From Clostridia bacterium (GTDB lineage: Bacteria > Bacillota > Clostridia > Oscillospirales > CAG-272): a stretch of DNA of 64,000 nt. Of this stretch, positions 1 through 7,724 are shown piece by piece. The notes beneath the pieces are model-generated. The model saw only the letters and a program-made list of their open reading frames with translations. It made no database searches and was not told the origin of the DNA. A program made the translations under genes and the position numbers. The stretch spans positions 1 through 64,000 of the forward strand of contig JAFQEC010000032.1 of the NCBI GenBank assembly GCA_017415805.1, written 5' to 3'. Numbering within the stretch: the first letter of the stretch is position 1; every line of letters starts with the position of its first letter.

Positions 1-1266
1 GTGCTGGCCACCAACGGCGACACCCGCCTTGGCGGCGACGACTTTGATCAGCGCATCATCGACTGGATGGCCGATAAGTTCCTCAAGGAGAACGGCGTGG
101 ATCTTCGCAACGACAAGATGGTGCTCCAGAGACTCAAGGACGCGGCAGAGAAGGCCAAGATCGAGCTCTCGGGCATGACCAGCTCCAACATCAATCTGCC
201 TTTTATCACGGCAACCGCGGCAGGACCGCTTCACTTTGAGGCAACGCTCACGCGCGCCGAGTTCGACCGCATCACGGCCGACCTCGTGGACCGTTGCATG
301 GAGCCTACCCGCAAGGCACTGGCCGATGCGGGCAAGTCGGTCTCGGAGATCGAAAAGGTGCTGCTGGTGGGCGGCTCGACCCGTATCCCCGCCGTGCAGG
401 AGGCCGTAAAGAAGTTCATCGGCAAGGAGCCCTTCAAGGGCATCAACCCCGACGAGTGCGTGGCCATCGGTGCCGCCATTCAGGGCGGCGTGCTGGGCGG
501 CGACAAGACCGACCTCTTGCTGCTCGACGTCACGCCTCTGTCGCTCGGTATCGAGACGCTGGGCGGCGTGTTCAACCGCATCATCGACCGCAATACCACC
601 ATCCCCGTGAAGAAGAGCCAGGTCTACTCGACCGCCGCTGACGGCCAGACCTCGGTAGAGATCCACGTGCTCCAGGGCGAGCGCGAGATGGCCGCAGGCA
701 ACACCACGCTCGGTCGCTTCAACCTCGACGGCATTGCACCCGCACCCCGCGGCGTGCCCCAGATCGAGGTTACCTTTGACATTGACGCAAACGGCATCGT
801 GAACGTCAGCGCCATGGATAAGGGCACGGGCAAGGAGACGCATATCACCATCACCTCTTCGACCAACATGTCGCAGGAGGATATTGACCGCGCCGTGAAG
901 GACGCAGAGCGCTTTGCCGAGGAGGACAAAAAGCAAAAGGAGGCCGTGGACACCAAGAACCACGCCGAGACGCTGATCTTCCAGAGCGAGAAGACGCTGG
1001 GCGAGATCGGTGACAAGGTCAGCGACGAGGAGAAGGCACCCGTAAAGGAGGCCATCGAGAAGCTGCGCACCACCGTGGCAGGCGGCGATACCGCTGCCAT
1101 CAAGGCCGATACCGAGGCACTGGAAAAGGCGTTCTACGCACTCTCCGAGAAGCTGTATGCCCAGTCGGGTGCACAGGCGGGCGCAGCCCCCGGTGCGGAT
1201 GCCGGCAACGCAGGCGAGGGCGGCTTCTACAACGCCGACTTTGAGGATAAGACCAACGGACAGTAA
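1..1266 (+). CDS. dnaK: Chaperone DnaK (Hsp70), C-terminal part; 5' end outside window
   Basis: ATP-dependent Hsp70 chaperone that, with DnaJ and GrpE, binds and releases unfolded proteins in the cytoplasm. The visible 421 residues begin inside the nucleotide-binding domain ([15 protein letters not shown], near residue 220 of full-length DnaK), so roughly the first third is missing and the GTG at position 1 is not a real start. The adenosine-binding motif [11 protein letters not shown] lies at about 120-130, the interdomain linker [16 protein letters not shown] at 171-186, then the beta-sandwich substrate domain and helical lid. The tail is Ala/Gly-rich and ends in FEDKTNGQ. It is followed after 50 bases by dnaJ. 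Identification is certain; the start cannot be judged. Confidence 0.98.
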   Translation: MLATNGDTRLGGDDFDQRIIDWMADKFLKENGVDLRNDKMVLQRLKDAAEKAKIELSGMTSSNINLPFITATAAGPLHFEATLTRAEFDRITADLVDRCMEPTRKALADAGKSVSEIEKVLLVGGSTRIPAVQEAVKKFIGKEPFKGINPDECVAIGAAIQGGVLGGDKTDLLLLDVTPLSLGIETLGGVFNRIIDRNTTIPVKKSQVYSTAADGQTSVEIHVLQGEREMAAGNTTLGRFNLDGIAPAPRGVPQIEVTFDIDANGIVNVSAMDKGTGKETHITITSSTNMSQEDIDRAVKDAERFAEEDKKQKEAVDTKNHAETLIFQSEKTLGEIGDKVSDEEKAPVKEAIEKLRTTVAGGDTAAIKADTEALEKAFYALSEKLYAQSGAQAGAAPGADAGNAGEGGFYNADFEDKTNGQ

Positions 1267-1276
1267 GAACCAAAAC

Positions 1277-1300
1277 GGGCTGCCGCACAAGCGGCAGCCC
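1277..1300 (+). other. Intercistronic hairpin between dnaK and dnaJ
   Basis: A perfect 10-bp stem (GGGCTGCCGC / GCGGCAGCCC) with an ACAA tetraloop sits between the dnaK stop and the dnaJ ribosome-binding site (AGGAG at 1307-1311). No T-run follows (CTTTGC), so it is not a classical terminator. Such a structure could stabilise the dnaK 3' end or lower dnaJ expression relative to dnaK; this is inference. Confidence 0.7.
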
Positions 1301-1316
1301 CTTTGCAGGAGAAATT

Positions 1317-2456
1317 ATGGCAGACAAGCGCGATTATTATGAGGTCCTTGGCGTAGCCAAGACCGCTGACGAGGCCGCGATCAAGAAGGCCTACCGTCAG
1401 CTCGCAAAAAAATATCACCCCGATCTGCACCCGGGTGACGCCGAGGCGGAGAAGAGCTTCAAGGAGGTCAACGAGGCCTACGACGTCCTCTCGGACTCCG
1501 ATAAGCGCGCCAAGTACGATCAGTACGGCCACGCCGCATTTGACCCCGCCGCAGGCGCGGGTGCAGGCGGCTTTGGTGGGTTTGGCGGCTTTGGGGATTT
1601 CGGTGACATCTTCAGCAGCTTCTTCGGTGGGGGCTTTGGCGGTGGCAGCAGTGCGCGCCGCAACGGCCCCTCGCGCGGCGATGACATCGGCGCGCGCGTG
1701 TCAGTCTCCTTTGAGGAGGCGGCCTTTGGCGTGAAACGCGAGATCAGCTACAACCGCATCTGCCGCTGCCCCGACTGTGCGGGAAGCGGTGCGGCCAAGG
1801 GCAGCGCGCCCGAGACCTGTACGAAGTGCCGCGGCTCGGGTCAGATGAACGTGGTGCAAAATCTCGGCGGTATGCGCTTTCAGAGCACCACGACCTGCGA
1901 CAGCTGTCGCGGCTCGGGTAAGATCATCAAAAATCCGTGCAACAACTGCCGTGGCACGGGCTTTATCCGCATTACCAAAAAGCTGGAGGTGTCGATCCCT
2001 GCGGGCATTGATGACGGCGAGCGTATTGCGTTGCGCGGACAGGGAAACGACGGGCGAAACGGCGGCCCTGCGGGGGATCTGATCCTGCAGGTGATGGTCA
2101 AGCCGCACGCCATTTTTGAGCGCGAGGGCTACCACATTTATTGCGAGATCCCGATTCCCGTGACCGACGCGATACTGGGTGCCGAGATCGAGATCCCCAC
2201 GCTGGAGGGGAACATGAAATACACCATTCCCGAGGGCACACAGCCGGGCACGCAGTTTACCGTGCGCGGCAAGGGTATTCCGCACGTGAACAGCACGCGC
2301 CGCGGCGACCTGGTATTCCGCGTGAACGTGGAGATCCCGCGCGGTCTGTCCGACAAGCAAAAGGAGCAGCTACGCGCCTTTGCGGGGGAGTGCAGTACCG
2401 AGAATTACGGCAAAAAATCGGGCTTTTTCAAGCGTATTTTTGACAAATTCAAATAA
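1317..2456 (+). CDS. dnaJ: Chaperone protein DnaJ (Hsp40)
   Basis: Co-chaperone that delivers unfolded clients to DnaK and stimulates its ATPase. The 379 residues show the full type I layout: J domain 1-70 with the HPD motif at 34-36, a Gly/Phe-rich stretch at about 80-112, four CxxCxGxG zinc repeats with cysteine pairs 151/154, 168/171, 194/197 and 208/211, and the C-terminal substrate-binding domain. Length is normal for the family. The ATG follows AGGAG with a suitable gap. It lies between dnaK and prmA in the usual Firmicutes heat-shock order, and is expressed from the operon promoter upstream of the window. Confidence 0.98.
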   Translation: MADKRDYYEVLGVAKTADEAAIKKAYRQLAKKYHPDLHPGDAEAEKSFKEVNEAYDVLSDSDKRAKYDQYGHAAFDPAAGAGAGGFGGFGGFGDFGDIFSSFFGGGFGGGSSARRNGPSRGDDIGARVSVSFEEAAFGVKREISYNRICRCPDCAGSGAAKGSAPETCTKCRGSGQMNVVQNLGGMRFQSTTTCDSCRGSGKIIKNPCNNCRGTGFIRITKKLEVSIPAGIDDGERIALRGQGNDGRNGGPAGDLILQVMVKPHAIFEREGYHIYCEIPIPVTDAILGAEIEIPTLEGNMKYTIPEGTQPGTQFTVRGKGIPHVNSTRRGDLVFRVNVEIPRGLSDKQKEQLRAFAGECSTENYGKKSGFFKRIFDKFK

Positions 2457-2467
2457 TTGAGGACAGT

Positions 2468-3394
2468 ATGGAAAATTGTAAGGACTGGACACAGCTGAAG
2501 GTCACCGTAAAGCGCGAGCACCTGGATGAGCTGGTCGCCATTATGAGCATGATCCAGAACAATCTGATGATCGAGGATTTCAGCGACATTGATCTGACCT
2601 CGTGCTACGGGGATCTGATTGACGAGAGTATTCTGAACGCCGATAAAACGGTTGCGTCGGTTTCGGTGTTCCTGCCCGCTGACCGCCCCTTTACCGATGC
2701 CGTGTCGTTCCTGCGTGAGCGCATGAGCGCCGCCGCACTGGAGGGCAAGGTGGAGATGATCGGCGTCAACGAGGAGGATTGGGCAAACTCGTGGAAGGCG
2801 TATTATAAGACCTTGCATATCGGCAAGCGCATGGTTATCGTGCCCGCATGGGAGGATTATACCCCCGCCGAGGGCGAGATCGTCGTGCGTATGGATCCCG
2901 GCATGGCGTTCGGTACGGGTACGCACGAGACCACGCGGCTTGTGATCGAGCTGTTGGAGCAGTACACCAAAAAGGGCACGCGCGTGCTGGACGTGGGCTG
3001 CGGAAGCGGCATTCTGGCCATCTGTGCGTCCAAGCTGGGTGCGGCGGAGTGCCGCGCCTATGACATCGACCCCGTGGCCGTGCGCGTGGCCGAGGAGAAC
3101 GTGAAGGACAGCGGGCAGACCAACGTCATTTGCGGTGTCTCCGACCTGTTGCGTCAGGTCGATCTCACGGGCGGCAAGTACGATCTGGTGTGTGCCAACA
3201 TCGTGGCGGACATCATCATTCGCATGGCACCCGACGTTGGGAATTACATGAAGGACGATGCGATCCTGCTGGCCTCGGGTATCATCACCGAGCGTGCCGA
3301 GGAGGTCGTGGCCGCGCTGGAGACAAACGCCCTGCGTGTAGTCGAGCGACACGACGACAACGGCTGGAGCGCGCTCGTTGTGCAAAAAGTATAA
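2468..3394 (+). CDS. prmA: Ribosomal protein L11 methyltransferase PrmA
   Basis: SAM-dependent methyltransferase that trimethylates lysines and the N-terminus of ribosomal protein L11. The 308-residue protein has an N-terminal substrate-recognition domain followed by a Rossmann methyltransferase domain with motif I VLDVGCGSGI at about 173-182. The PrmA signature MDPGMAFGTGTHETT is at about 142-156, and CANIVADIII gives the NxxAN-type catalytic motif. It starts 11 bases after dnaJ with a GAGGA Shine-Dalgarno and is the last gene before a strong terminator. Gene order dnaJ-prmA-rsmE is conserved in Firmicutes, here split by a terminator and a new promoter. Confidence 0.96.
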   Translation: MENCKDWTQLKVTVKREHLDELVAIMSMIQNNLMIEDFSDIDLTSCYGDLIDESILNADKTVASVSVFLPADRPFTDAVSFLRERMSAAALEGKVEMIGVNEEDWANSWKAYYKTLHIGKRMVIVPAWEDYTPAEGEIVVRMDPGMAFGTGTHETTRLVIELLEQYTKKGTRVLDVGCGSGILAICASKLGAAECRAYDIDPVAVRVAEENVKDSGQTNVICGVSDLLRQVDLTGGKYDLVCANIVADIIIRMAPDVGNYMKDDAILLASGIITERAEEVVAALETNALRVVERHDDNGWSALVVQKV

Positions 3395-3398
3395 AGAT

Positions 3399-3428
3399 AG
3401 CCGTGGAGCGATCCACGGCTGTTTTTTT
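3399..3428 (+). terminator. Rho-independent terminator after prmA
   Basis: 9-bp perfect stem AGCCGTGGA / TCCACGGCT with a GCGA loop followed by seven T. It ends the dnaK-dnaJ-prmA unit. Confidence 0.92.
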
Positions 3429-3504
3429 GGGCAAAAAATCTGCATGCGGGGAGTCGAAATTGTAGCATTCGTCGAGAACGATGTAAATAATCACAAAAAG
3501 GGCA

Positions 3505-3533
3505 TTGACAAATTGTTGAATTTGCGCTATACT
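3505..3533 (+). promoter_or_regulatory. Sigma-A promoter for rsmE
   Basis: TTGACA at 3505-3510, exactly 17 bases, TATACT at 3528-3533. Near-consensus; about 30 bases upstream of the rsmE start, which has an AAGGAGG ribosome-binding site. Confidence 0.9.
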
Positions 3534-3564
3534 AATCATACGTTTTAAAAAAGGAGGATCGTGT

Positions 3565-4314
3565 ATGCCGCGTTTCTTTGTAAGAAGTGACCAAATCGAA
3601 AACGGCACGGTTACGATCCTGGGGGAGGACGCACACCACATCTCGCGCTCACTGCGCATGGCGGTGGGGGAGAGCATCACGGTCTCCGATATGCAGCGCC
3701 GTGTGTATTACTGCCGACTGTCGGCGTTTTTGCCCGACCGCGTGCTCGCCGTCGTGGAGCGCGAGGAGCAAGCAGACACCGAGCCCCCGTATACGGTCAC
3801 GCTCTATCAGGCATTACTCAAGGGCGACAAGCTGGATACCGTCATCCAAAAGGCAGTGGAGTGCGGTGCGGCACGCATCGTTCCCTTTGAAAGCGAGCGT
3901 TGCGTGGTGCGCTGTAAGCCCGAGGCCGAGGCGCACAAGACCGAGCGACGCTGTCGCATCGCACGCGAGGCGGCCAAGCAGTGTGGCCGCGGGATCTTGC
4001 CCGAGGTTCTGCCTACCGTGTCCTTTTTGGAAATGCTGACGCGCGTAAGCGCGGCCGATACCGTGATCTTTTGCTATGAGGGGGAAAACACCGAGCCGAT
4101 CGGAGCGTTTCTTGCCCGAAATCTACCGCGCGCGGGAAGTGAGCTTGCCGTGATCATCGGCAGCGAGGGCGGCTTTTCGCTCTCCGAGGTCGAGCAGGCG
4201 CGTTCCTGCGGCTTTGTGCCCATCGGGCTTGGAAAGCGGATCCTGCGCGCTGAAACCGCGCCGACCTTTGCGCTGGCCTGCATTGCGTGTATACACGAGC
4301 TTCAAGGCGAATAA
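3565..4314 (+). CDS. rsmE: 16S rRNA (uracil-1498-N3)-methyltransferase RsmE
   Basis: Methylates N3 of U1498 in the decoding region of 16S rRNA, using SAM and a SPOUT-type trefoil-knot fold. The 249 residues are the normal family length: an N-terminal PUA-like domain beginning MPRFFV with HHISRSLRM, then the knot with IIGSEGGF at 197-204 and LGKRILRAETA at 222-232, which form the SAM pocket. The start is fixed by AAGGAGG eight bases upstream. Unlike the usual arrangement it has its own strong promoter after a terminator rather than reading through from prmA; the mtaB gene that often follows is absent. Confidence 0.95.
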   Translation: MPRFFVRSDQIENGTVTILGEDAHHISRSLRMAVGESITVSDMQRRVYYCRLSAFLPDRVLAVVEREEQADTEPPYTVTLYQALLKGDKLDTVIQKAVECGAARIVPFESERCVVRCKPEAEAHKTERRCRIAREAAKQCGRGILPEVLPTVSFLEMLTRVSAADTVIFCYEGENTEPIGAFLARNLPRAGSELAVIIGSEGGFSLSEVEQARSCGFVPIGLGKRILRAETAPTFALACIACIHELQGE

Positions 4315-4316
4315 AG

Positions 4317-4346
4317 TTCACAAAAAAATATGCTTTTTTCTGTGAA
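4317..4346. repeat. AT-rich inverted repeat after rsmE
   Basis: TTCACA-A-AAAAA (4317-4328) pairs with TTTTTT-C-TGTGAA (4334-4346) with one mismatch. It could act as a weak terminator of rsmE on the plus strand or as a protein-binding site upstream of the next promoter. No G/C-rich stem, so termination would be poor. Confidence 0.4.
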
Positions 4347-4362
4347 AAATGGCAAAACCCTA

Positions 4363-4391
4363 TTGCAAATTGCTTAAAAATCGTGTAAAAT
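4363..4391 (+). promoter_or_regulatory. Sigma-A promoter for the PucR-type regulator
   Basis: TTGCAA at 4363-4368, 17 bases, TAAAAT at 4386-4391. The -35 is the end of a 16-base element (4352-4367) that recurs with 15 of 16 identities at the rplS promoter (26442-26457). Confidence 0.75.
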
Positions 4392-4442
4392 ATAAGTAAT
4401 TCTGAGTCATAACACATATAAGAAGGATGAGAGGTTAAACAT

Positions 4443-5528
4443 ATGTCAAACAGATTGTTTCAGGGCGTGATTCATCAAATGAAGGATGCGATTGACCGCG
4501 TGATCGGCGTTATGGACGAGAACGGCGTCATCATTTCCTGCTCAGAGCTGGTGAAGATCGGCGAGGTTCGTCAGGGTATCCGTGAGGAGCTGGTTTACGC
4601 CGCCGAGGAGATCACGTCGGGCGGTTACACCTACCGTCCCGTGTCGGGCGGTGTGAAGGCCGAGTATATCGTGTTTGTCGAGGGCGAGGACAAGATGGCG
4701 GCAAAGATGTCCAAGCTGCTTGCGATCTCGCTTGGCAATATCAAGAACCTCTACGACGAAAAGTACGATAAGGGCTCGTTTATCAAGAATATTATTTTGG
4801 ATAACATTCTGCCCAGCGACATTTACATCAAGAGCAAGGAGCTGCACTTCAATACCGAAGAGGTGCGTATCGTGTTCCTGATCAAGTTCTCCAGCAAGAC
4901 CGATATGATGCCCTTTGAGATGCTGCAAAACATGTTCCCTGACAAGTCCAAGGATTATGTGATCAGCGTCGGCGAGCACGACATCGTGCTGGTTAAGGAC
5001 ATCAAGCCCGGCACCGACAGCAAGGAGATCGAGCGCATCGCCACCAATATTGCCGATACACTGTGCACCGAGTTTTATACCAAGGTCGCCATCGGCGTTT
5101 CCACCGCGGTGGATAACATCAAGGATCTGGCGCGTGCCTACAAGGAGGCGCAGGTCGCCCTTGAGGTCGGCAAGGTGTTCGAGACCGAGAAGAACATCAT
5201 CAGCTATGAAAACCTCGGCATCGGCCGTTTGATCTATCAGCTTCCCACCACCCTGTGCGAGATGTTCTTGCAGGAGGTGTTCAAGAAGGGAAGCCTGGAG
5301 TCGCTCGACCGTGAGACGCTGATGACGATTCAGTGCTTCTTTGAGAACAACCTCAACGTATCCGAGACCTCACGCAAGCTCTTCGTGCACCGCAACACGC
5401 TGGTGTACCGTCTGGAGAAGATCCGTAAGCTCACGGGGCTTGACCTGCGTGAGTTCGAGCACGCCATTACCTTCAAGGTGGCGCTGATGGTGAAAAAATA
5501 CCTCAACTCCAAGCCCGCTAAATTCTGA
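4443..5528 (+). CDS. PucR/CdaR-family transcriptional regulator
   Basis: Probable transcription factor of 361 residues. The C-terminal 60 residues form the PucR-type helix-turn-helix: a long helix with CFFENNLNVSETSRKLFVHR, then NTLVYRLEKIRKLTGLDL, which is the family signature. The region before it (about 150-290) resembles the GGDEF-like domain of CdaR proteins (VAIGVSTAVDNIKDLARAYKEA). The N-terminal 130 residues look like a ligand-sensing PAS/GAF-like domain and match nothing I can name. A GAGAGG Shine-Dalgarno precedes the ATG. It is transcribed alone from its own promoter. Known relatives respond to sugar diacids or purine breakdown products; no catabolic gene is adjacent, so the ligand is unknown. 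Confidence 0.85.
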   Translation: MSNRLFQGVIHQMKDAIDRVIGVMDENGVIISCSELVKIGEVRQGIREELVYAAEEITSGGYTYRPVSGGVKAEYIVFVEGEDKMAAKMSKLLAISLGNIKNLYDEKYDKGSFIKNIILDNILPSDIYIKSKELHFNTEEVRIVFLIKFSSKTDMMPFEMLQNMFPDKSKDYVISVGEHDIVLVKDIKPGTDSKEIERIATNIADTLCTEFYTKVAIGVSTAVDNIKDLARAYKEAQVALEVGKVFETEKNIISYENLGIGRLIYQLPTTLCEMFLQEVFKKGSLESLDRETLMTIQCFFENNLNVSETSRKLFVHRNTLVYRLEKIRKLTGLDLREFEHAITFKVALMVKKYLNSKPAKF

Positions 5529-5537
5529 TTTTTACAT

Positions 5538-5576
5538 TGGGTAAGCGATGCACGGCTTTTGTGCGTCGCTTACCCA
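5538..5576. other. Long hairpin without T-run between regulator and S41 protease
   Basis: 16-bp stem TGGGTAAGCGATGCAC / GTGCGTCGCTTACCCA with a single G-U wobble and a 7-base loop. Neither strand has a clear T-run after it, so ordinary intrinsic termination is not supported. It is the only structure in the 117-base gap; no convincing promoter for the downstream gene was seen. Confidence 0.7.
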
Positions 5577-5645
5577 TGGTTGCTCTATTTGCGTTGATCC
5601 GTCGACTGTTTTTCGCTCCTTTTTCAGTGGATAGAAAGGTTTTTT

Positions 5646-7190
5646 ATGAGATTTTTGTTTTCGATCGAGCCTTCGGTTCTGCAAAGCGAGCGCGCAAGGA
5701 TCGACGAGACCGTTGCGCGCGTGCTTCCCGGCGCGCGCTGGCGCATTGACGCACGCGCAGGCGTGCTCACGGTAGAAACGCCGAATGGCGACATGAGCGC
5801 GGGCGAGGCTCTGCGCCTTGCGCTGCTGGCGGTCGGCGTGCACGCCGTTCCCATGATGCAAGCACCGCAGACCCCGCCGCCGATCTATATGGAAAAAAAG
5901 CGCGGCCGCACGGTCAGCCTGCCCGTTTTTATCGTCTCGCTGGTGGCGGTGGCACTGGTGGTTTCGTTGCTTGTGTTTTTCGTTTCCTCCGCGCTTTTTG
6001 GCGCGTTCGGCAACGACACGCTGGGCAACACCAATCCGAACCAAGAGGACTATGCTGACAAGATCGCACTGATCGATCAGTTCTTTAAGGAATATTCGAT
6101 ATACGACGCCGACGGAACGCTGCTGTTGGACGAAATGCTCAAGGCCTATGCGGCCGCTACGGGCGACCCCTACGCGGCGTACTATACGGCCGAGGAGTAT
6201 GCCGCGATGATCGCCGAAAACAATGCCGATCATGTCGGTGTGGGTATTACCGTGGTGTACGACGCGGCCACAAACACCATTCAGGTCGTCAGCGTCCTGC
6301 CCGACTCTCCCGCACTGGCGGCAGGCGTACTTCCCGGGGATCGCATTGTGGCGATCGGCACGGGAGATGCGCGCGTTTTGGTTTCCGAGGTCGGTTACGA
6401 CGTGGCCGTGGACGCCTTGCTCGGCGAGGAGGGGACCGTTGCCGAATTCGAGGTTTTGCGCGGAGAACAGACGATACCGTTTGCGATCACCCGCCAAAGG
6501 GTCACGACGGTGTCGGTCACAGGCAAAACGGCCGAGAGCGATCCTACGGTCGGCGTGGTGCGCATTACGGGCTTTGATACCAAGACCCCCGTTCAGTTTG
6601 CCGCCGAAATGGAGCGACTGATCGGCATGGGCTGTGTGCGCTTCGTGTTTGACGTACGCAACAATCCGGGCGGCGATCTGCGCTCGATCCAAGCCGTGCT
6701 CTCCTATTTTCTCAACGAAAACGATACGGTGCTGAGCACAGTTTATAAGGATGGCACCACGACCGTTTATCGGAACGTCGAGGCCGCCTATACCGACGGC
6801 TACGCCGATTGCAGCATCAAAAAAGAAAACCTTGGTAAATATCGCAATTATCCAATCACCGTGCTGACCAACGGTGCTACTGCCAGCGCGGCCGAGCTGT
6901 TTACCGCGGCGCTGCGCGATCACGGCCTTGCCGGCGTGGTTGGTGAGACGACCTTTGGCAAGGGTGTGCTGCAAAGCATTTACAGCCTGGAATCCTACGG
7001 ATACAGCGGCGCGATCAAGTTGACCGTGGGCTATTACAATCCGCCCTCAGGCGTGAATTACGACGGTGTGGGCATCGTGCCCGATACCACCGTGAAGCTT
7101 GGTGACGAGGCGGCGAAAAAGCATCTGTTTTTGCTCACCGAGGCCGAGGATGCACAGCTGCAAAAGGCCATTGAAAAAGTAAAACAATAA
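5646..7190 (+). CDS. S41-family C-terminal processing protease with extra cytoplasmic N-terminal domain
   Basis: Membrane-anchored serine protease of the CtpA/Prc family, expected to trim proteins outside the membrane. Of 514 residues, 1-85 are cytoplasmic, 91-118 form one membrane segment, a PDZ domain with HVGVGITV and AGVLPGDRI lies at about 195-280, and the S41 core follows. The catalytic dyad is Ser414 (NGATASAAE) and Lys439 (TTFGKG), with the oxyanion-loop motif DVRNNPGGDL at 336-345. The N-terminal 85 residues look like a beta-alpha-beta-beta-alpha fold similar in outline to HMA/ferredoxin-like domains and are not standard for CtpA. AAAGG lies upstream of the ATG. The target is unknown. 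Confidence 0.93.
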   Translation: MRFLFSIEPSVLQSERARIDETVARVLPGARWRIDARAGVLTVETPNGDMSAGEALRLALLAVGVHAVPMMQAPQTPPPIYMEKKRGRTVSLPVFIVSLVAVALVVSLLVFFVSSALFGAFGNDTLGNTNPNQEDYADKIALIDQFFKEYSIYDADGTLLLDEMLKAYAAATGDPYAAYYTAEEYAAMIAENNADHVGVGITVVYDAATNTIQVVSVLPDSPALAAGVLPGDRIVAIGTGDARVLVSEVGYDVAVDALLGEEGTVAEFEVLRGEQTIPFAITRQRVTTVSVTGKTAESDPTVGVVRITGFDTKTPVQFAAEMERLIGMGCVRFVFDVRNNPGGDLRSIQAVLSYFLNENDTVLSTVYKDGTTTVYRNVEAAYTDGYADCSIKKENLGKYRNYPITVLTNGATASAAELFTAALRDHGLAGVVGETTFGKGVLQSIYSLESYGYSGAIKLTVGYYNPPSGVNYDGVGIVPDTTVKLGDEAAKKHLFLLTEAEDAQLQKAIEKVKQ

Positions 7191-7221
7191 TAATTTTATA
7201 CAAGACAGAGGAGTACCCATC

Positions 7222-7710
7222 ATGGCAAACGAAAAAAGAAAAATGATGACCCAAGAGGGCTATGACGAGCTGGTCCGCGAGCTGAAATGGCGCGAGGGCG
7301 AGGAGCGCGAGCGTATTAAAAACGACATCGTGACCGCGCGCGGCTTCGGTGACCTTTCCGAGAACGCGGAGTACGACGCCGCCCGTAATGCGCAGGCAGA
7401 GAACGAGGCGCGTATTCTCCAGCTCAAATCCGATATTGAAAATGCAGAGGTGCACGACTCCTCGAAGGCGGTGCACGGTGTCATCGGCATCGGTGCGACC
7501 GTTCGTGTGAAGGATAAGGAGACGGGAGAGGAGCTGACCTGGCGCATCGTGGGATCGAACGAGGCCGACGTGCCCGGGGGCAAGATCTCCGATCTTTCGC
7601 CCGTGGGTCAGGCACTCATTGATCATCGCGCCGGCGATGTGGTCACGGGCACCGTTGAGGCATCGGGCTACACCTTTACCTACGAGGTGCTGGACGTTTC
7701 GCGCAGCTAA
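7222..7710 (+). CDS. greA: Transcription elongation factor GreA
   Basis: Rescues backtracked RNA polymerase by stimulating cleavage of the 3' end of the nascent RNA. The 162 residues have the normal layout: an N-terminal antiparallel coiled coil with the acidic tip region FGDLSENAEYDAAR, and a C-terminal FKBP-like domain with GATVRVKDKETGEE and ISDLSPVGQALIDHRAGDVV. The start has GAGGAG nine bases upstream. The lysS gene follows after 14 bases; greA-lysS pairing is common in Firmicutes and points to co-transcription. Confidence 0.97.
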   Translation: MANEKRKMMTQEGYDELVRELKWREGEERERIKNDIVTARGFGDLSENAEYDAARNAQAENEARILQLKSDIENAEVHDSSKAVHGVIGIGATVRVKDKETGEELTWRIVGSNEADVPGGKISDLSPVGQALIDHRAGDVVTGTVEASGYTFTYEVLDVSRS

Positions 7711-7724
7711 ATAAAGGAGACATC

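Noticed and set aside
3455-3485. Imperfect repeat resembling a CIRCE heat-shock operator before rsmE
   Set aside because: The arms do not match TTAGCACTC-N9-GAGTGCTAA; only short, mismatched pairing.
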